Both the position numbers and the translations under genes were made by a program. From Pontibacter anaerobius (lineage in GTDB: Bacteria; Bacteroidota; Bacteroidia; Cytophagales; Hymenobacteraceae), in contig NZ_JAPFQO010000002.1 in NCBI RefSeq assembly GCF_026241195.1, forward strand, positions 186,001 to 250,000: 64,000 bases of DNA. The letters run 5' to 3'. Each line of letters opens with the position of its first letter. Within the stretch, counting starts at the first letter, position 1. The notes below the pieces were generated by a model. It made no database searches. It saw only the letters and a program-made list of their open reading frames with translations, and was not told the DNA's origin. Below, piece after piece: positions 46,457-55,702 of the stretch.

Positions 46457-48394
46457 ATGATCAACATCACACTGCCAGACGGTTCGGTGCGCCAGTATGA
46501 AAGTGGCGTAACCAGCCTTGAGATCGCACAGAGCATCAGCGAAGGATTAGCTCGAAATGTGCTAGCTGCCAAAGTTAACGGCCTTGTATGGGATGCCACG
46601 CGCTCCATTAGCGAGGACGCTACCGTGCAGTTGCTCACCTGGAACGATGACGAAGGCAAAAATACCTTCTGGCACTCCTCTGCCCACTTGTTGGCAGAGG
46701 CTTTAGAAGACCTTTACCCGGATGTGAAATTCGGTATCGGTCCTCCTGTAGAGAATGGATTTTACTACGATGTGGATCTGGGGGAGCACCACCTTTCTCA
46801 GGAAGACATCGCGAAGCTGGAGCAGAAAATGCTGGAGCTTGCACGTGCTAAGAATGAGTATAAGCGCAGCGATGTTTCCAAAGCAGAAGCCATTGAATAT
46901 TTCACGAAGAAAGGGGATGAGTATAAGTTGGACCTGATCAAGGATCTGGAAGATGGCTCCATTACGTTTTACGAGCAGGGTAATTTCGTGGACCTTTGCC
47001 GTGGGCCGCACATCCCGAACACAGGTTTTATTAAAGCTGCCAAGATCATGAATATCGCCGGTGCTTACTGGCGCGGCGATGAGAACAATAAGCAGCTAAC
47101 CCGAATTTACGGTGTAACTTTCCCGAAACAGAAGGAGCTGACAGAGTACCTGGAGCGTCTGGAGGAGGCTAAGAAGCGCGACCACCGCAAACTCGGCAAG
47201 GAGTTAGAACTGTTCGCCTTTTCTGAGAAGGTAGGTATGGGCCTTCCGCTGTGGTTACCGAAAGGTACGCTGTTGCGTGAGCGCCTGGAGCAGTTCATGC
47301 GCAAGGCACAGGTGAAGGCTGGCTACCAGCCAGTGGTAACGCCACACATCGGCAGCAAGGAACTGTACGTAACGTCTGGCCACTATGAGAAGTATGGAGC
47401 AGACTCTTTCCAGCCGATCAAGACGCCAAACGAGAACGAGGAATTCCTGCTGAAGCCAATGAACTGCCCGCACCACTGCGAGATATACAAAACACGCCCA
47501 CGCTCTTACAAGGAGCTGCCGGTGCGTCTGGCGGAGTTCGGCACGGTTTACCGTTACGAGCAAAGCGGTGAGCTGCACGGCTTAACTCGTGTGCGTGGAT
47601 TTACTCAGGATGACGCACATATTTTCTGCCGTCCGGACCAGGTAAAGGAAGAATTCATCAAAGTTATTGATCTGGTTCTTTACGTGTTCAAGGCGCTTGG
47701 CTTTGACGATTACACTGCCCAGATCTCCCTGCGTGACCCGGAGAACAAGGCCAAGTACATAGGTACAGACGAAGTATGGGAAAAAGCAGAGAGCGCCATT
47801 ATTGAGGCGGCTGCCGAGAAAGGCCTGAGCACTGTAACCGAACTGGGAGAGGCTGCGTTTTACGGACCAAAGCTCGACTTTATGGTGAAGGATGCCCTTG
47901 GCCGCAAGTGGCAGTTGGGAACTATTCAGGTAGATTATAACTTACCAGAAAGGTTCCAGCTAGAATACATCGGTGCTGATAACCAGAAGCATCGACCGGT
48001 AATGATACACCGTGCACCGTTCGGCTCACTGGAGCGCTTCGTGGCCGTGCTGATCGAGCATTGCGGCGGTAATTTCCCGCTGTGGCTTAGCCCGGAGCAG
48101 ATTGCTATACTTCCTATCTCTGAGAAGTACCACGATTACGCGCAGCAAGTATATGACAGGCTGCAACAGGACGATATCAGGGGCTACGTGGACAACCGCG
48201 ATGAGAAGATCGGACGCAAGATCCGTGACGCTGAAGTGCGCAAGGTTCCGTACATGCTGATAGTAGGAGAGAAGGAGCAGGAGAACGGAGCAGTATCGGT
48301 CAGAAGGCACGGAGAGGGCGACCTCGGAGCCATGGCGATCGAGGAGTTCAGCACCTTCTTCCAAGGCAAAATAGCTGAAATACTGAACAATTAA
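46457..48394 (+). CDS. thrS: Threonyl-tRNA synthetase
   Basis: A 645-residue class II synthetase. Order: TGS domain (about 1-62), the editing/SAD domain with [10 protein letters not shown] and the zinc-like [10 protein letters not shown] segment (to about 225), catalytic core with the zinc ligands in MNCPHHC (Cys and His), motif 2 [17 protein letters not shown] and motif 3 [11 protein letters not shown], and the anticodon-binding domain at the C-terminus. All parts are intact. The thrS-infC-rpmI-rplT order is ancient and common. Confidence 0.97.
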   Translation: MINITLPDGSVRQYESGVTSLEIAQSISEGLARNVLAAKVNGLVWDATRSISEDATVQLLTWNDDEGKNTFWHSSAHLLAEALEDLYPDVKFGIGPPVENGFYYDVDLGEHHLSQEDIAKLEQKMLELARAKNEYKRSDVSKAEAIEYFTKKGDEYKLDLIKDLEDGSITFYEQGNFVDLCRGPHIPNTGFIKAAKIMNIAGAYWRGDENNKQLTRIYGVTFPKQKELTEYLERLEEAKKRDHRKLGKELELFAFSEKVGMGLPLWLPKGTLLRERLEQFMRKAQVKAGYQPVVTPHIGSKELYVTSGHYEKYGADSFQPIKTPNENEEFLLKPMNCPHHCEIYKTRPRSYKELPVRLAEFGTVYRYEQSGELHGLTRVRGFTQDDAHIFCRPDQVKEEFIKVIDLVLYVFKALGFDDYTAQISLRDPENKAKYIGTDEVWEKAESAIIEAAAEKGLSTVTELGEAAFYGPKLDFMVKDALGRKWQLGTIQVDYNLPERFQLEYIGADNQKHRPVMIHRAPFGSLERFVAVLIEHCGGNFPLWLSPEQIAILPISEKYHDYAQQVYDRLQQDDIRGYVDNRDEKIGRKIRDAEVRKVPYMLIVGEKEQENGAVSVRRHGEGDLGAMAIEEFSTFFQGKIAEILNN

Positions 48395-48422
48395 GAAAAA
48401 TATTTCTTTTTTGATAGATAAA

Positions 48423-48437
48423 TTGCGATATTCGCAA
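48423..48437. promoter_or_regulatory. Palindrome TTGCGA-N3-TCGCAA upstream of infC
   Basis: A perfect 6-bp inverted repeat with a 3-base centre in the 79-base thrS-infC gap. There is no T run, so it is not a terminator. It could be an operator or a leader-RNA hairpin. Confidence 0.4.
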
Positions 48438-48460
48438 CCTAATTGTAGAATTTAAAACTA

Positions 48461-48476
48461 AGGAGGTACAACTATA
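48461..48476 (+). promoter_or_regulatory. Strong Shine-Dalgarno and AUA start of infC
   Basis: AGGAGG at 48461-48466 is followed 7 bases later by ATA at 48474-48476. An in-frame TAA at 48459-48461 limits the frame, and no ATG, GTG or TTG occurs before a GTG at 48513. The residues between match the conserved N-terminus of Bacteroidota IF3. Confidence 0.8.
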
Positions 48477-49034
48477 GCTACGCAAAACAGGCGCTACATC
48501 CCACGCGGAAAGGTGGAGGAGCCATACAAAGTCAATGAAAAAATAACTGCCAGAGAAGTCCGGTTGGTTGGTGACAATGTTGAGCAAGGAGTGTTCTCAA
48601 CCAGAGATGCTCAGAAGATAGCGAATGAGCAAAATCTTGACCTGGTTGAGATTTCGCCAACAGCCAATCCACCGGTATGCCGCATCATCGACTATTCTAA
48701 GTTCAAGTACGAACAGAAGAAGAAGACGAGGGAGATGAAGGCAAAGCAGCAGAAAGTTGTGATCAAGGAGATTCGTTTCGGCCCGAACACGGATGACCAT
48801 GATTTCGAGTTTAAGCTGAAACACGCTAAGGGCTTCCTGGAGAGCGGTTACAAGATTAAGTCTTACGTGCACTTTGTAGGTAGATCTATTGTGTTTAAAG
48901 AGCGTGGTGAGATTCTGTTGCTCAAGTTTGCGCAGGCTCTTGAGGATCTTGCTAAAGTTGAGCAGTTGCCAAAGCTGGAGGGTAAACGCATGTTCCTGAT
49001 TCTGGCGCCGAAAAATGCTCCTGTGAAAAAGTAA
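48474..49034 (+). CDS. infC: Translation initiation factor IF-3
   Basis: A 186-residue IF3: N-domain (about 1-80, with [11 protein letters not shown] and the [16 protein letters not shown] signature), basic linker, and C-domain (about 95-186, with [25 protein letters not shown]). The best start is the ATA at 48474, 7 bases after AGGAGG; starting at GTG 48513 would cut off the conserved [10 protein letters not shown] part. E. coli infC begins with AUU, and IF3 rejects such codons, so it limits its own synthesis; the AUA here suggests the same autoregulation. The gene is in the thrS-infC-rpmI-rplT operon. Confidence 0.95.
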   Translation: MATQNRRYIPRGKVEEPYKVNEKITAREVRLVGDNVEQGVFSTRDAQKIANEQNLDLVEISPTANPPVCRIIDYSKFKYEQKKKTREMKAKQQKVVIKEIRFGPNTDDHDFEFKLKHAKGFLESGYKIKSYVHFVGRSIVFKERGEILLLKFAQALEDLAKVEQLPKLEGKRMFLILAPKNAPVKK

Positions 49035-49057
49035 TTTTTTCAATTAATTATATACTC

Positions 49058-49252
49058 ATGCCAAAAGTAAAAACCAAATCTGGTGCAAAGAAGCGTTTTT
49101 CTTTGACAGGTACTGGCAAAATCAAGCGTAAGCACGCTTATAAGAGCCATATCCTGACTAAGAAGACGACAAAGCAGAAGCGTAATTTAACGCACATCGG
49201 CCTTGTTAGCAAAGCCGACGAAGCAAACGTTAAGTTCATGCTGAAAATCTAA
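49058..49252 (+). CDS. rpmI: Ribosomal protein bL35
   Basis: A 64-residue basic protein of the large subunit, with [20 protein letters not shown] and [14 protein letters not shown], the family signature. Length is normal. It follows infC by 23 bases and precedes rplT by 99 bases; a perfect 9-bp hairpin begins at its stop codon. Confidence 0.97.
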   Translation: MPKVKTKSGAKKRFSLTGTGKIKRKHAYKSHILTKKTTKQKRNLTHIGLVSKADEANVKFMLKI

Positions 49253-49269
49253 TTCTGCGACAGAATTAG
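49249..49269 (+). promoter_or_regulatory. Hairpin at the rpmI stop codon
   Basis: CTAATTCTG (49249-49257) and CAGAATTAG (49261-49269) pair over 9 bp with a CGA loop; the rpmI stop TAA lies within the first arm. There is no T run, so it may be a binding or processing site in the rpmI-rplT mRNA rather than a terminator. Confidence 0.5.
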
Positions 49270-49351
49270 TTTAGGTTAATTATTAGTACGAACCCGGTAT
49301 CTGGTCTAAAGAAGATTTTTTAAATCACCAGCCGCCAAAACTTTTAAAGAA

Positions 49352-49696
49352 ATGCCAAGATCGGTAAATGTCGTTGCAGCACGACACAGAAGAAAGAAAG
49401 TAATGAAAATGGCCAAAGGTTACTTTGGCCGTCGCAAGAATGTTTGGACAGTTGCGAAAAACGCGGTAGAAAAAGGTTTAGTTTACGCTTACCGCGATAG
49501 AAAAGCTAAGAAGAGAGACTTCAGAGCACTGTGGATCCAGCGTATCAACGCCGGTGCACGTGAGCACGGTTTGTCTTACTCTGTATTGATGGGTGGCCTG
49601 AAGAAGGCTAACATCGACCTGAACCGCAAAGTACTTGCTGACCTGGCGATGAACCATCCGGAGGCTTTCAAAGCAATCGTTGATAAAGTAAAGTAA
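49352..49696 (+). CDS. rplT: Ribosomal protein bL20
   Basis: A 114-residue basic protein: [28 protein letters not shown] and [29 protein letters not shown] are the classic L20 blocks. L20 assembles early on 23S rRNA and in other bacteria represses its own operon by binding mRNA that mimics the rRNA site. Length normal. A strong terminator follows. Confidence 0.97.
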   Translation: MPRSVNVVAARHRRKKVMKMAKGYFGRRKNVWTVAKNAVEKGLVYAYRDRKAKKRDFRALWIQRINAGAREHGLSYSVLMGGLKKANIDLNRKVLADLAMNHPEAFKAIVDKVK

Positions 49697-49712
49697 TTTA
49701 CTTTTAGATATA

Positions 49713-49750
49713 AAAAAGGGCTTAGCATTGCGCTAAGCCCTTTTTGTTTT
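49713..49750 (+). terminator. Terminator of the thrS-rplT operon
   Basis: AAAAAGGGCTTAGC (49713-49726) pairs with GCTAAGCCCTTTTT (49732-49745), 14 bp perfect with a 5-base loop, then T-rich sequence. Confidence 0.95.
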
Positions 49751-50030
49751 TATACTTGTGTTTAAGGTGTAGCTAAGATTAGCACGCTCTGCCGTAAGTT
49801 TAGCGAGAGCGTAACTTGTGGTGATGCATGCGGCAAGTTTCAACTTGCATTCTGCGCAAGCAGGAAAGTATAAACTCAAAAGCATTTATACTTCATTATC
49901 TATAGCCAAAGTATAAAGTGTAGCTTCAGAAATTGAAGCCCTTGCTTATGTGAAGCAAAGTAGTAACAAACTGCTGCGATAGTAAGCCACAGGTTACGCT
50001 GTCGCTATACTTGCGGCAGAAAATGATACA
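49751..50030. repeat. Non-coding stretch with several small inverted repeats
   Basis: No gene is visible in about 280 bases. It holds three short hairpins in a row: GCAAGTT-TC-AACTTGC (49833-49848), GCTTCA-N5-TGAAGC (49923-49939) and TTGCTT-N5-AAGCAA (49942-49958), together with several AGTATA words. It looks like an interspersed repeat element or REP-like cluster, but a genome search is needed to confirm copies. Confidence 0.4.
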
Positions 50031-50034
50031 AACA

Positions 50035-50083
50035 AAATCCCCGGGGGTATAAGTAAAGCTTACACTTATACCCCCGGGGATTT
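50035..50083 (-). terminator. 20-bp perfect hairpin, terminator of the biotin carboxylase gene
   Basis: The arms 50035-50054 and 50064-50083 are complementary over 20 bp (core CCCCGGGGG) with a 9-base loop. On the minus strand it is followed by TTTTG, 19 bases after the accC-type stop. Confidence 0.88.
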
Positions 50084-50101
50084 ATACTTTATACTTCCCG
50101 C

Positions 50102-51601
50102 TTAGCGCGTTCTGTTTCTTCTCCAATTAGAGCTGTTGTTTTCAGAAACAGCAACTCCATCAGTGGTTGATGGCTTTTGTGTTTCCATGAGCATGGCGGC
50201 CAGTGCAACAGCAATTTCATCCTCGTCTTCATTAGGTTTACGCTCCAAAACTTCCGGACTGAAATGACGGTCTATAAACTTTGTATCGAAGTTGCCGCTC
50301 ACAAAAGCCTCGTGCTGTAGCACATATGCACCAAACGGAAGCGTTGTTTCTATGCCCGTAATCTGGTACTCGTCAATGGCGCGTAGCATTTTGTCTATGG
50401 CTTCTTTGCGGTCTTTTCCGAAAGTAACCAGCTTAGCGATCATTGGGTCGTAATAAATCGGAATATCCATACCTTGCTCAAAGCCGTCATCCACACGCAC
50501 GCCTAATCCTTGTGGCCTCCTATAAGTTTCCAACTTGCCAATGTCTGGCAGGAAGTTGTTTGCCGGGTCCTCCGCATATACACGCAGTTCTAGCGAGTGG
50601 CCATTTATCTGCAGGTCTTCCTGTCTGAAGCCCAGCGAGTGGCCTTCAGCTATCAGTATCTGCTCTTTTACAAGATCCAGTCCGGTAATCTGTTCCGTTA
50701 CCGGGTGCTCAACCTGCAGGCGGGTATTCATCTCCAGGAAGTAGAAGTTCATATTCTCATCCAAGAGAAACTCCACCGTACCGGCGCCTACATAATTGCA
50801 TGCTTTTGCTACGTTCACGGCATTGCGACCCATTTCCTCGCGCAGGGCAGGAGTGAGGATGGCAGAGGGAGCTTCTTCAATTACTTTCTGGTGTCGGCGC
50901 TGGATAGAGCACTCCCGCTCGAACAGGTGCACAATATTGCCGTGTGTATCCCCTAACACCTGTATTTCGATGTGGCGAGGAGAGCCGATATACTTTTCAA
51001 TGAACACAGAACCATCGCCGAAAGCGGAGGTAGCCTCGCTCACAGCCAGCTGCATCTGCTCTTCAAACAGGTCTACATGCTCCACAACACGCATTCCTTT
51101 ACCGCCACCACCAGCGCTTGCTTTGATCAGAATCGGAAAGCCAACCTCACGGGCTATGTTTTTCGCTTCTTCCACATCGGTAATGGCTTCCTCGGTGCCC
51201 GGCACCATCGGGATATTATACTTGGCAACGGCAGCTTTGGCCGCCAGTTTGCTGCCCATCAGTTCAATCGCCGCTGGGGATGGTCCTATAAAGATCAGGC
51301 CCGCTTCTTCCACGGCCTTAGCGAAGCCGGCGTTCTCAGACAGGAAGCCATAGCCCGGGTGAATAGCATCCACACCAAGGTCTTTGCAAACAGCAATGAT
51401 TACATCGCCGCGCAAGTATGACTCGTTTGACTTTGGTCCGCCTACGCAAACAGCCTCATCGGCAAAACGAACATGCAGCGCGTTACGGTCTGCCTCGCTG
51501 TACACGGCCACGGTGCTGATACCCATTTCTTTAGCCGTGCGCATAACACGTAAGGCTATCTCACCGCGGTTGGCTACCAGAATCTTGTTGATCTTTCTCA
51601 T
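50102..51601 (-). CDS. Biotin carboxylase subunit (acetyl/propionyl-CoA carboxylase type)
   Basis: A 499-residue ATP-grasp biotin carboxylase. N-terminal domain with ILVANRGEIALRVMRTAKEMG, ATP-grasp with the glycine loop SAGGGGKGM and catalytic FLEMNTRLQVEHPVTE, and C-terminal biotin carboxylase domain. A 45-residue C-terminal extension (acidic, then Asn/Arg-rich) is longer than AccC of E. coli (449). No biotin-carrier or carboxyltransferase gene is adjacent; Bacteroidota often have a separate copy for propionyl-CoA carboxylation, so the exact partner is not certain and I give no symbol. Confidence 0.9.
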   Translation of the reverse strand: MRKINKILVANRGEIALRVMRTAKEMGISTVAVYSEADRNALHVRFADEAVCVGGPKSNESYLRGDVIIAVCKDLGVDAIHPGYGFLSENAGFAKAVEEAGLIFIGPSPAAIELMGSKLAAKAAVAKYNIPMVPGTEEAITDVEEAKNIAREVGFPILIKASAGGGGKGMRVVEHVDLFEEQMQLAVSEATSAFGDGSVFIEKYIGSPRHIEIQVLGDTHGNIVHLFERECSIQRRHQKVIEEAPSAILTPALREEMGRNAVNVAKACNYVGAGTVEFLLDENMNFYFLEMNTRLQVEHPVTEQITGLDLVKEQILIAEGHSLGFRQEDLQINGHSLELRVYAEDPANNFLPDIGKLETYRRPQGLGVRVDDGFEQGMDIPIYYDPMIAKLVTFGKDRKEAIDKMLRAIDEYQITGIETTLPFGAYVLQHEAFVSGNFDTKFIDRHFSPEVLERKPNEDEDEIAVALAAMLMETQKPSTTDGVAVSENNSSNWRRNRTR

Positions 51602-51699
51602 GCAGATGCTATGGTTTATTTTACTTCAAAGAAAAGCTTTTGAGGGCAAAGTTAAAAATAGAGGCTGCTAAAATTGAAAGACACAGTATAGAGCAACAA

Positions 51700-51730
51700 T
51701 TGTATATGAAGTGAATAAACCATAACTTTG
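51700..51730 (+). promoter_or_regulatory. Bacteroidota promoter with good -33/-7 spacing
   Basis: TTG at 51700-51702 and TAACTTTG at 51723-51730 are separated by 20 bases, an excellent match to TTTG-N19-20-TAnnTTTG. It lies about 85 bases before the alpha-oxoamine synthase family gene start. Confidence 0.65.
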
Positions 51731-51813
51731 TGCTGCATTGTACCTTATTGTATAAAATAAGGAGTGATAGCAATTAGATATGAAATTATCCCGATAACCA
51801 AATTATTACACAA

Positions 51814-53052
51814 GTGGATTTATTCGAAAAGTTGTTGACCAACCGCGGTCCGTTAGGCAGCCACTCACACTATGCGCATGGCTATTTCACATTTCCTAAA
51901 CTAGAGGGTGAAATTGCTCCACGGATGAAATTTAGAGGCAAAGATGTGTTGACATGGAGCCTTAACAACTACCTGGGGCTAGCTAACCACCCGGAGGTAC
52001 GCAAAGCTGACGCTGACGCTGCTGCTGAATGGGGCATGGCGACGCCTATGGGTGCCCGCATTATGTCTGGTAACACCAACCTGCACGAGCAGTTGGAGGC
52101 TGAGCTTGCTGAGTTCGTGAAGAAGGAAGATGCCATGCTGCTGAACTTCGGCTACCAGGGTGTTCTCTCTATTATAGATGCGTTGGTTGACCGCCACGAT
52201 GTAATTGTTTACGATGCAGAGTCGCATGCTTGTATTATCGACGGTGTTCGTCTGCACCAGGGCAAGCGCTTTGTTTACGGCCACAACGACATGGAGAGCC
52301 TGGAGAAGCAGCTGGAGCGTGCCACACGTTGGACGGAGAATACCGGCGGCGCTATTCTGGTAATCACAGAAGGCGTATTCGGTATGTCAGGCAACCTGGG
52401 TAAACTTCATGAGGTAGTAGCCCTGAAAGAGAAATTCAACTTCCGCCTGTTTGTAGATGATGCGCACGGGTTTGGTACAATGGGTGCCACTGGTGCCGGT
52501 ACAGGCGAGCACCTGGGCGTACAGGATGGTATTGATGTATACTTCTCTACTTTCGCGAAGTCTATGGCCAGCATCGGTGCGTTTGTAGCCTCTAACGAGC
52601 AGGTGGTAGAGTACCTTCGCTATAACATGCGCTCTCAGATTTTCGCTAAGTCGCTGCCGATGCCACTAGTGGTGGGTGCGCTTAAGCGCCTGGAACTGCT
52701 TCGTTCCAAGCCAGAGCTGAAGGACAAACTGTGGGAGGTAGTTCATGCCCTGCAGAGCGGCCTGCGCGAAAAAGGCTTCAATATCGGTACAACTGAATCT
52801 CCGGTAACGCCTGTGTTCCTTAACGGTCAGATTCCGGATGCGACACAGCTGACACTGGACCTGCGCGAGAACTTCAGCATTTTCTGCTCTATCGTGGTTT
52901 ACCCGGTAGTGCCTAAGGATGTGATCATGCTGCGCCTGATCCCAACAGCTGCCCACTCACTGGCAGATGTGGAGGAGACGATCAATGCTTTTGAGAAAAT
53001 TGCACAAAAGCTAGATAAGGGTCTGTACTCAACGCCAGCAGTTACGGCTTAA
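51814..53052 (+). CDS. PLP-dependent alpha-oxoamine synthase family enzyme (SPT/KBL-like)
   Basis: A 412-residue fold-type I PLP enzyme. Family marks are NNYLGLANHPEV near the N-terminus, GSRIMSGN-like GARIMSGNT, DDAHGFGTMGATGAGT (PLP-binding Asp) and the PLP lysine in STFAKSMASIGAF. The family includes serine palmitoyltransferase, 2-amino-3-ketobutyrate CoA ligase, 8-amino-7-oxononanoate synthase and the cysteate acyltransferase of sulfonolipid synthesis. The SxxKSxASIGxF pattern is closer to serine palmitoyltransferase types, so a role in sphingolipid or sulfonolipid formation is plausible. The start is a GTG at 51814 (reads MDLFEKLL, conserved in Bacteroidota homologues). Confidence 0.85.
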   Translation: MDLFEKLLTNRGPLGSHSHYAHGYFTFPKLEGEIAPRMKFRGKDVLTWSLNNYLGLANHPEVRKADADAAAEWGMATPMGARIMSGNTNLHEQLEAELAEFVKKEDAMLLNFGYQGVLSIIDALVDRHDVIVYDAESHACIIDGVRLHQGKRFVYGHNDMESLEKQLERATRWTENTGGAILVITEGVFGMSGNLGKLHEVVALKEKFNFRLFVDDAHGFGTMGATGAGTGEHLGVQDGIDVYFSTFAKSMASIGAFVASNEQVVEYLRYNMRSQIFAKSLPMPLVVGALKRLELLRSKPELKDKLWEVVHALQSGLREKGFNIGTTESPVTPVFLNGQIPDATQLTLDLRENFSIFCSIVVYPVVPKDVIMLRLIPTAAHSLADVEETINAFEKIAQKLDKGLYSTPAVTA

Positions 53053-53157
53053 TGGCTCTCAGGGGCTTATATTAAAATTCCCTAATCTTTGCTTGTTTGT
53101 AACAAATGTGTATATTAGAGCTATAAAAACAAATGTTTCACTATAATAATTGCTCTA

Positions 53158-53349
53158 ATGAACAACAACTTTAGCAAACTGAAGGACTTAGTTATGTCCC
53201 TGGAAGGCGACTTCGAAAAGTTCTATGACAAAGGTAATGCAGCTGCTGGTACTCGCGTACGCAAAGGCATGCAGGACCTGAAGAATATGGCTCAGGACAT
53301 CCGTAAGGAAGTTCAGGACATGAAAAACAGCACTGCTGAGAAGAAATAA
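53158..53349 (+). CDS. Histone H1-like small basic protein
   Basis: A 63-residue charged, alpha-helical protein (MNNNFSKLKDLVMSLEGDF, then GTRVRKGMQDLKNMAQDIRKEVQDMK). It fits the short histone H1/Hc1-like family of Bacteroidota, proposed to bind DNA or nucleoid-associated proteins. It is monocistronic with a strong terminator; high expression is likely but unproven. Confidence 0.8.
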   Translation: MNNNFSKLKDLVMSLEGDFEKFYDKGNAAAGTRVRKGMQDLKNMAQDIRKEVQDMKNSTAEKK

Positions 53350-53366
53350 GCTTCAGACAGACTGAA

Positions 53367-53410
53367 TAAAATAAAAAAGGTGCTCTGCAAAGAGCACCTT
53401 TTTTATTTTA
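53367..53410. terminator. 20-bp perfect hairpin with GCAA loop, bidirectional terminator
   Basis: The arms 53367-53386 and 53391-53410 are perfectly complementary; the core is GGTGCTCT/AGAGCACC flanked by A and T runs, with a stable GCAA tetraloop. It lies between the H1-like gene and the convergent tyrS. Confidence 0.92.
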
Positions 53411-53426
53411 AATTATTTATAATCAG

Positions 53427-54731
53427 TTAGTTAACTGAAACAAGGTAATAATTCTTCTTTCCTTTTTGCACTACCAGGTACTTGCCCTGCAGCAACTCGA
53501 AGTTTACGGCCTCATCGGCGTTCTGTACCTTTTGGCGGTTTACACTAACGCCACCGTTCTTGATCATACGGCGTGCTTCGCCCTTTGACTCGAACACCTG
53601 GCCACCAGTAAGCTCAGAAAGCAGGTCAGTAACGGTAGCAGCATTGGTGTAGTCAGCCTGGGTAACCTCTATCTGTGGCACACCTTCAAACACAGAGAGC
53701 AAAATATCCTCTTTTAGGCCTTTTAGTGTCTCTAAGTCGCCTTTTCCAAATAAAATTTCTGAGGCATCCACAGCAGCCAGATAGTCTTCTTCGGAGTGTA
53801 CGCGAATTGTAACATCTTTAGCAAGGGCTTTCTGCAGTAAACGCAGGTGAGGGGCTTGTTTGTGCTCTTCGGTTATCTTTTCGATTTCCTCCTGTGGTAG
53901 TAAAGTATAAACCTTTATTAGCTTTTCCGCTTCTTCATCTGAGAGATTGAGCCAGAACTGGTAGAACTTGTAAGGTGATGTCAGGTTCGGGTCGAGCCAT
54001 ACATTACCCCCCTCAGACTTGCCGAATTTAGTGCCATCCGATTTGGTTACCAGTTTACCTACTAGTGCAAAGGCTTTGCCGCCATCCATGCGGCGAATCA
54101 ATTCTGTGCCGGTCGTGATGTTGCCCCACTGATCCGAAGCACCCATCTGCAGCTTCAGGCCTTTGTTCTTGTAAAGGTGGTAAAAGTCGTAGCCCTGGAT
54201 AAGCTGGTAGGCAAACTCGGTGTAGGAGAGACCCTCGGCGCGGTCTCCTTCCTCATCGGCGCTGATGCGCTTCTTCACAGAGTCTTTGCTCATCATGTAG
54301 TTCACGGTAATGTGCTTGCCCACCTCACGCAGGAAATCCAGGAAGTTAAAATCCTTGAACCAATCGTAGTTGTTCACGATCTCGGCAGAGTTGGCGCCAC
54401 AATTAAAGTCCAGGAATTTCTCCAGTTGGTTTTTGATGCCTTCCTGGTTCTCGCGCAGCACCTCTTCAGACAGCAGGTTACGCTCCGCCGATTTGCCAGA
54501 TGGGTCTCCGATCATACCGGTGGCGCCGCCTACCAGGGCAAAAGGCTTATGGCCGGCACGCTGCAGGTGCACCAGCAGCATAATAGTAGCTAGGTTGCCA
54601 ATGTGCAGCGACTTTGCCGTAGGGTCGAAACCGATATAGCCGGACGTCATTTCAGAGGCAAGTAGCTCTTCTGTACCAGGCATGAAATCATGGAGCATGC
54701 CCCTCCAACGTAGTTCTTCTATAAGATTCAT
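53427..54731 (-). CDS. tyrS: Tyrosyl-tRNA synthetase
   Basis: A 434-residue class I synthetase of the bacterial TyrRS type. The HIGH motif appears as HIGN ([13 protein letters not shown]) and KMSKS as KFGKSEGGN; the tyrosine-binding Tyr and Asp of [12 protein letters not shown] and the QGYDFYHL region are present. A C-terminal S4 domain (about 365-434, [15 protein letters not shown]) completes it. Length normal. Confidence 0.96.
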   Translation of the reverse strand: MNLIEELRWRGMLHDFMPGTEELLASEMTSGYIGFDPTAKSLHIGNLATIMLLVHLQRAGHKPFALVGGATGMIGDPSGKSAERNLLSEEVLRENQEGIKNQLEKFLDFNCGANSAEIVNNYDWFKDFNFLDFLREVGKHITVNYMMSKDSVKKRISADEEGDRAEGLSYTEFAYQLIQGYDFYHLYKNKGLKLQMGASDQWGNITTGTELIRRMDGGKAFALVGKLVTKSDGTKFGKSEGGNVWLDPNLTSPYKFYQFWLNLSDEEAEKLIKVYTLLPQEEIEKITEEHKQAPHLRLLQKALAKDVTIRVHSEEDYLAAVDASEILFGKGDLETLKGLKEDILLSVFEGVPQIEVTQADYTNAATVTDLLSELTGGQVFESKGEARRMIKNGGVSVNRQKVQNADEAVNFELLQGKYLVVQKGKKNYYLVSVN

Positions 54732-54950
54732 CTATACCTTAAATCATCTGTTTAAGGCAAAGATAAAAAAGAGTTGGCAGAATGGAGTGTGGAAGGTGAG
54801 GAAAGGGTAATGGAATGGTGTTGGTTTATTATGAATATACTATATTAGGGGTATTGAATTTGTACTGGTTTTTAAACAACTAGTACTACAGATGTAGAGC
54901 AGATAAGTGTATGTGTACGTTTTTACCGTAGTTGAGTAAAATTGTAATCA

Positions 54951-55628
54951 ATGAAAAAGGTCCTACTATTCACCTTTTGCCTTTCTTCAATAGCTATGCT
55001 GTTTAGTTTCAAGAGCATTTTTCAAAAAAAGCCTTCAGGCAAAGAAGTTGTTCAAAAGCTTGAGTCGCTTGGTTACTTCAAGTATGCCCATCCAAGCAAA
55101 GTCAATGAACTTATAAAAGCATTTGCCGAAGGCTATGCCACACATGGCGCACTTGTAACGACTTATGAAATGCCTAAGTATCAATCAGCAGATTACAGAC
55201 TGTATGGACTTGACGGAGAGACCTTGTATGAAGAAGGTGGTTTTAGAAGTTACCTCTCCGACATGGACAGGACTTTTAAAAATCTCAATGTAAATCTGAA
55301 AATAGAAAATGAAATAGAAGAATACTCTCAAAGTGGGGGATTGAATCACATCATCTGGGTGAACGGCAAAGAGTATGTCATCTTCAGAAATGACAACGGA
55401 AGCGCAAACTCTTGGGGCGTGGCAGCAAAGCGGTACGCTGAAATGGTGAATGACGTATTGAGCAGAAGTAAATCACCAGAACGGCTATACCTGATGTCGG
55501 GCGGCAATGACGGAAAAGCTGTTTTCCTGACGCAGGAACAGTACCAATACATTAAAGTCACTTTCCCAAATAACGAGTCAAAGCCGCTAAACGTGGAAGA
55601 GTGGTCGAAGAAGTATAGATTGAAATAA
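54951..55628 (+). CDS. Secreted or membrane-anchored protein of unknown function
   Basis: A 225-residue protein with an N-terminal signal-like segment (about residues 3-20) and no lipobox. The body is mixed alpha/beta with an aromatic-rich segment GGFRSYLSDMDRTFK and a charged C-terminus. I do not recognise the family. Base composition is lower in GC than tyrS and holA on both sides, a mild sign of transfer. It is isolated from other genes by about 220 bases on the left and converges on the DUF922-like gene. Confidence 0.6.
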   Translation: MKKVLLFTFCLSSIAMLFSFKSIFQKKPSGKEVVQKLESLGYFKYAHPSKVNELIKAFAEGYATHGALVTTYEMPKYQSADYRLYGLDGETLYEEGGFRSYLSDMDRTFKNLNVNLKIENEIEEYSQSGGLNHIIWVNGKEYVIFRNDNGSANSWGVAAKRYAEMVNDVLSRSKSPERLYLMSGGNDGKAVFLTQEQYQYIKVTFPNNESKPLNVEEWSKKYRLK

Positions 55629-55702
55629 AAAATAACTCTACTCAACACAGTTTATACCCTATGCTTCGGCTGATGGCCTCGCACAAGGTATACACGAACA
55701 CG

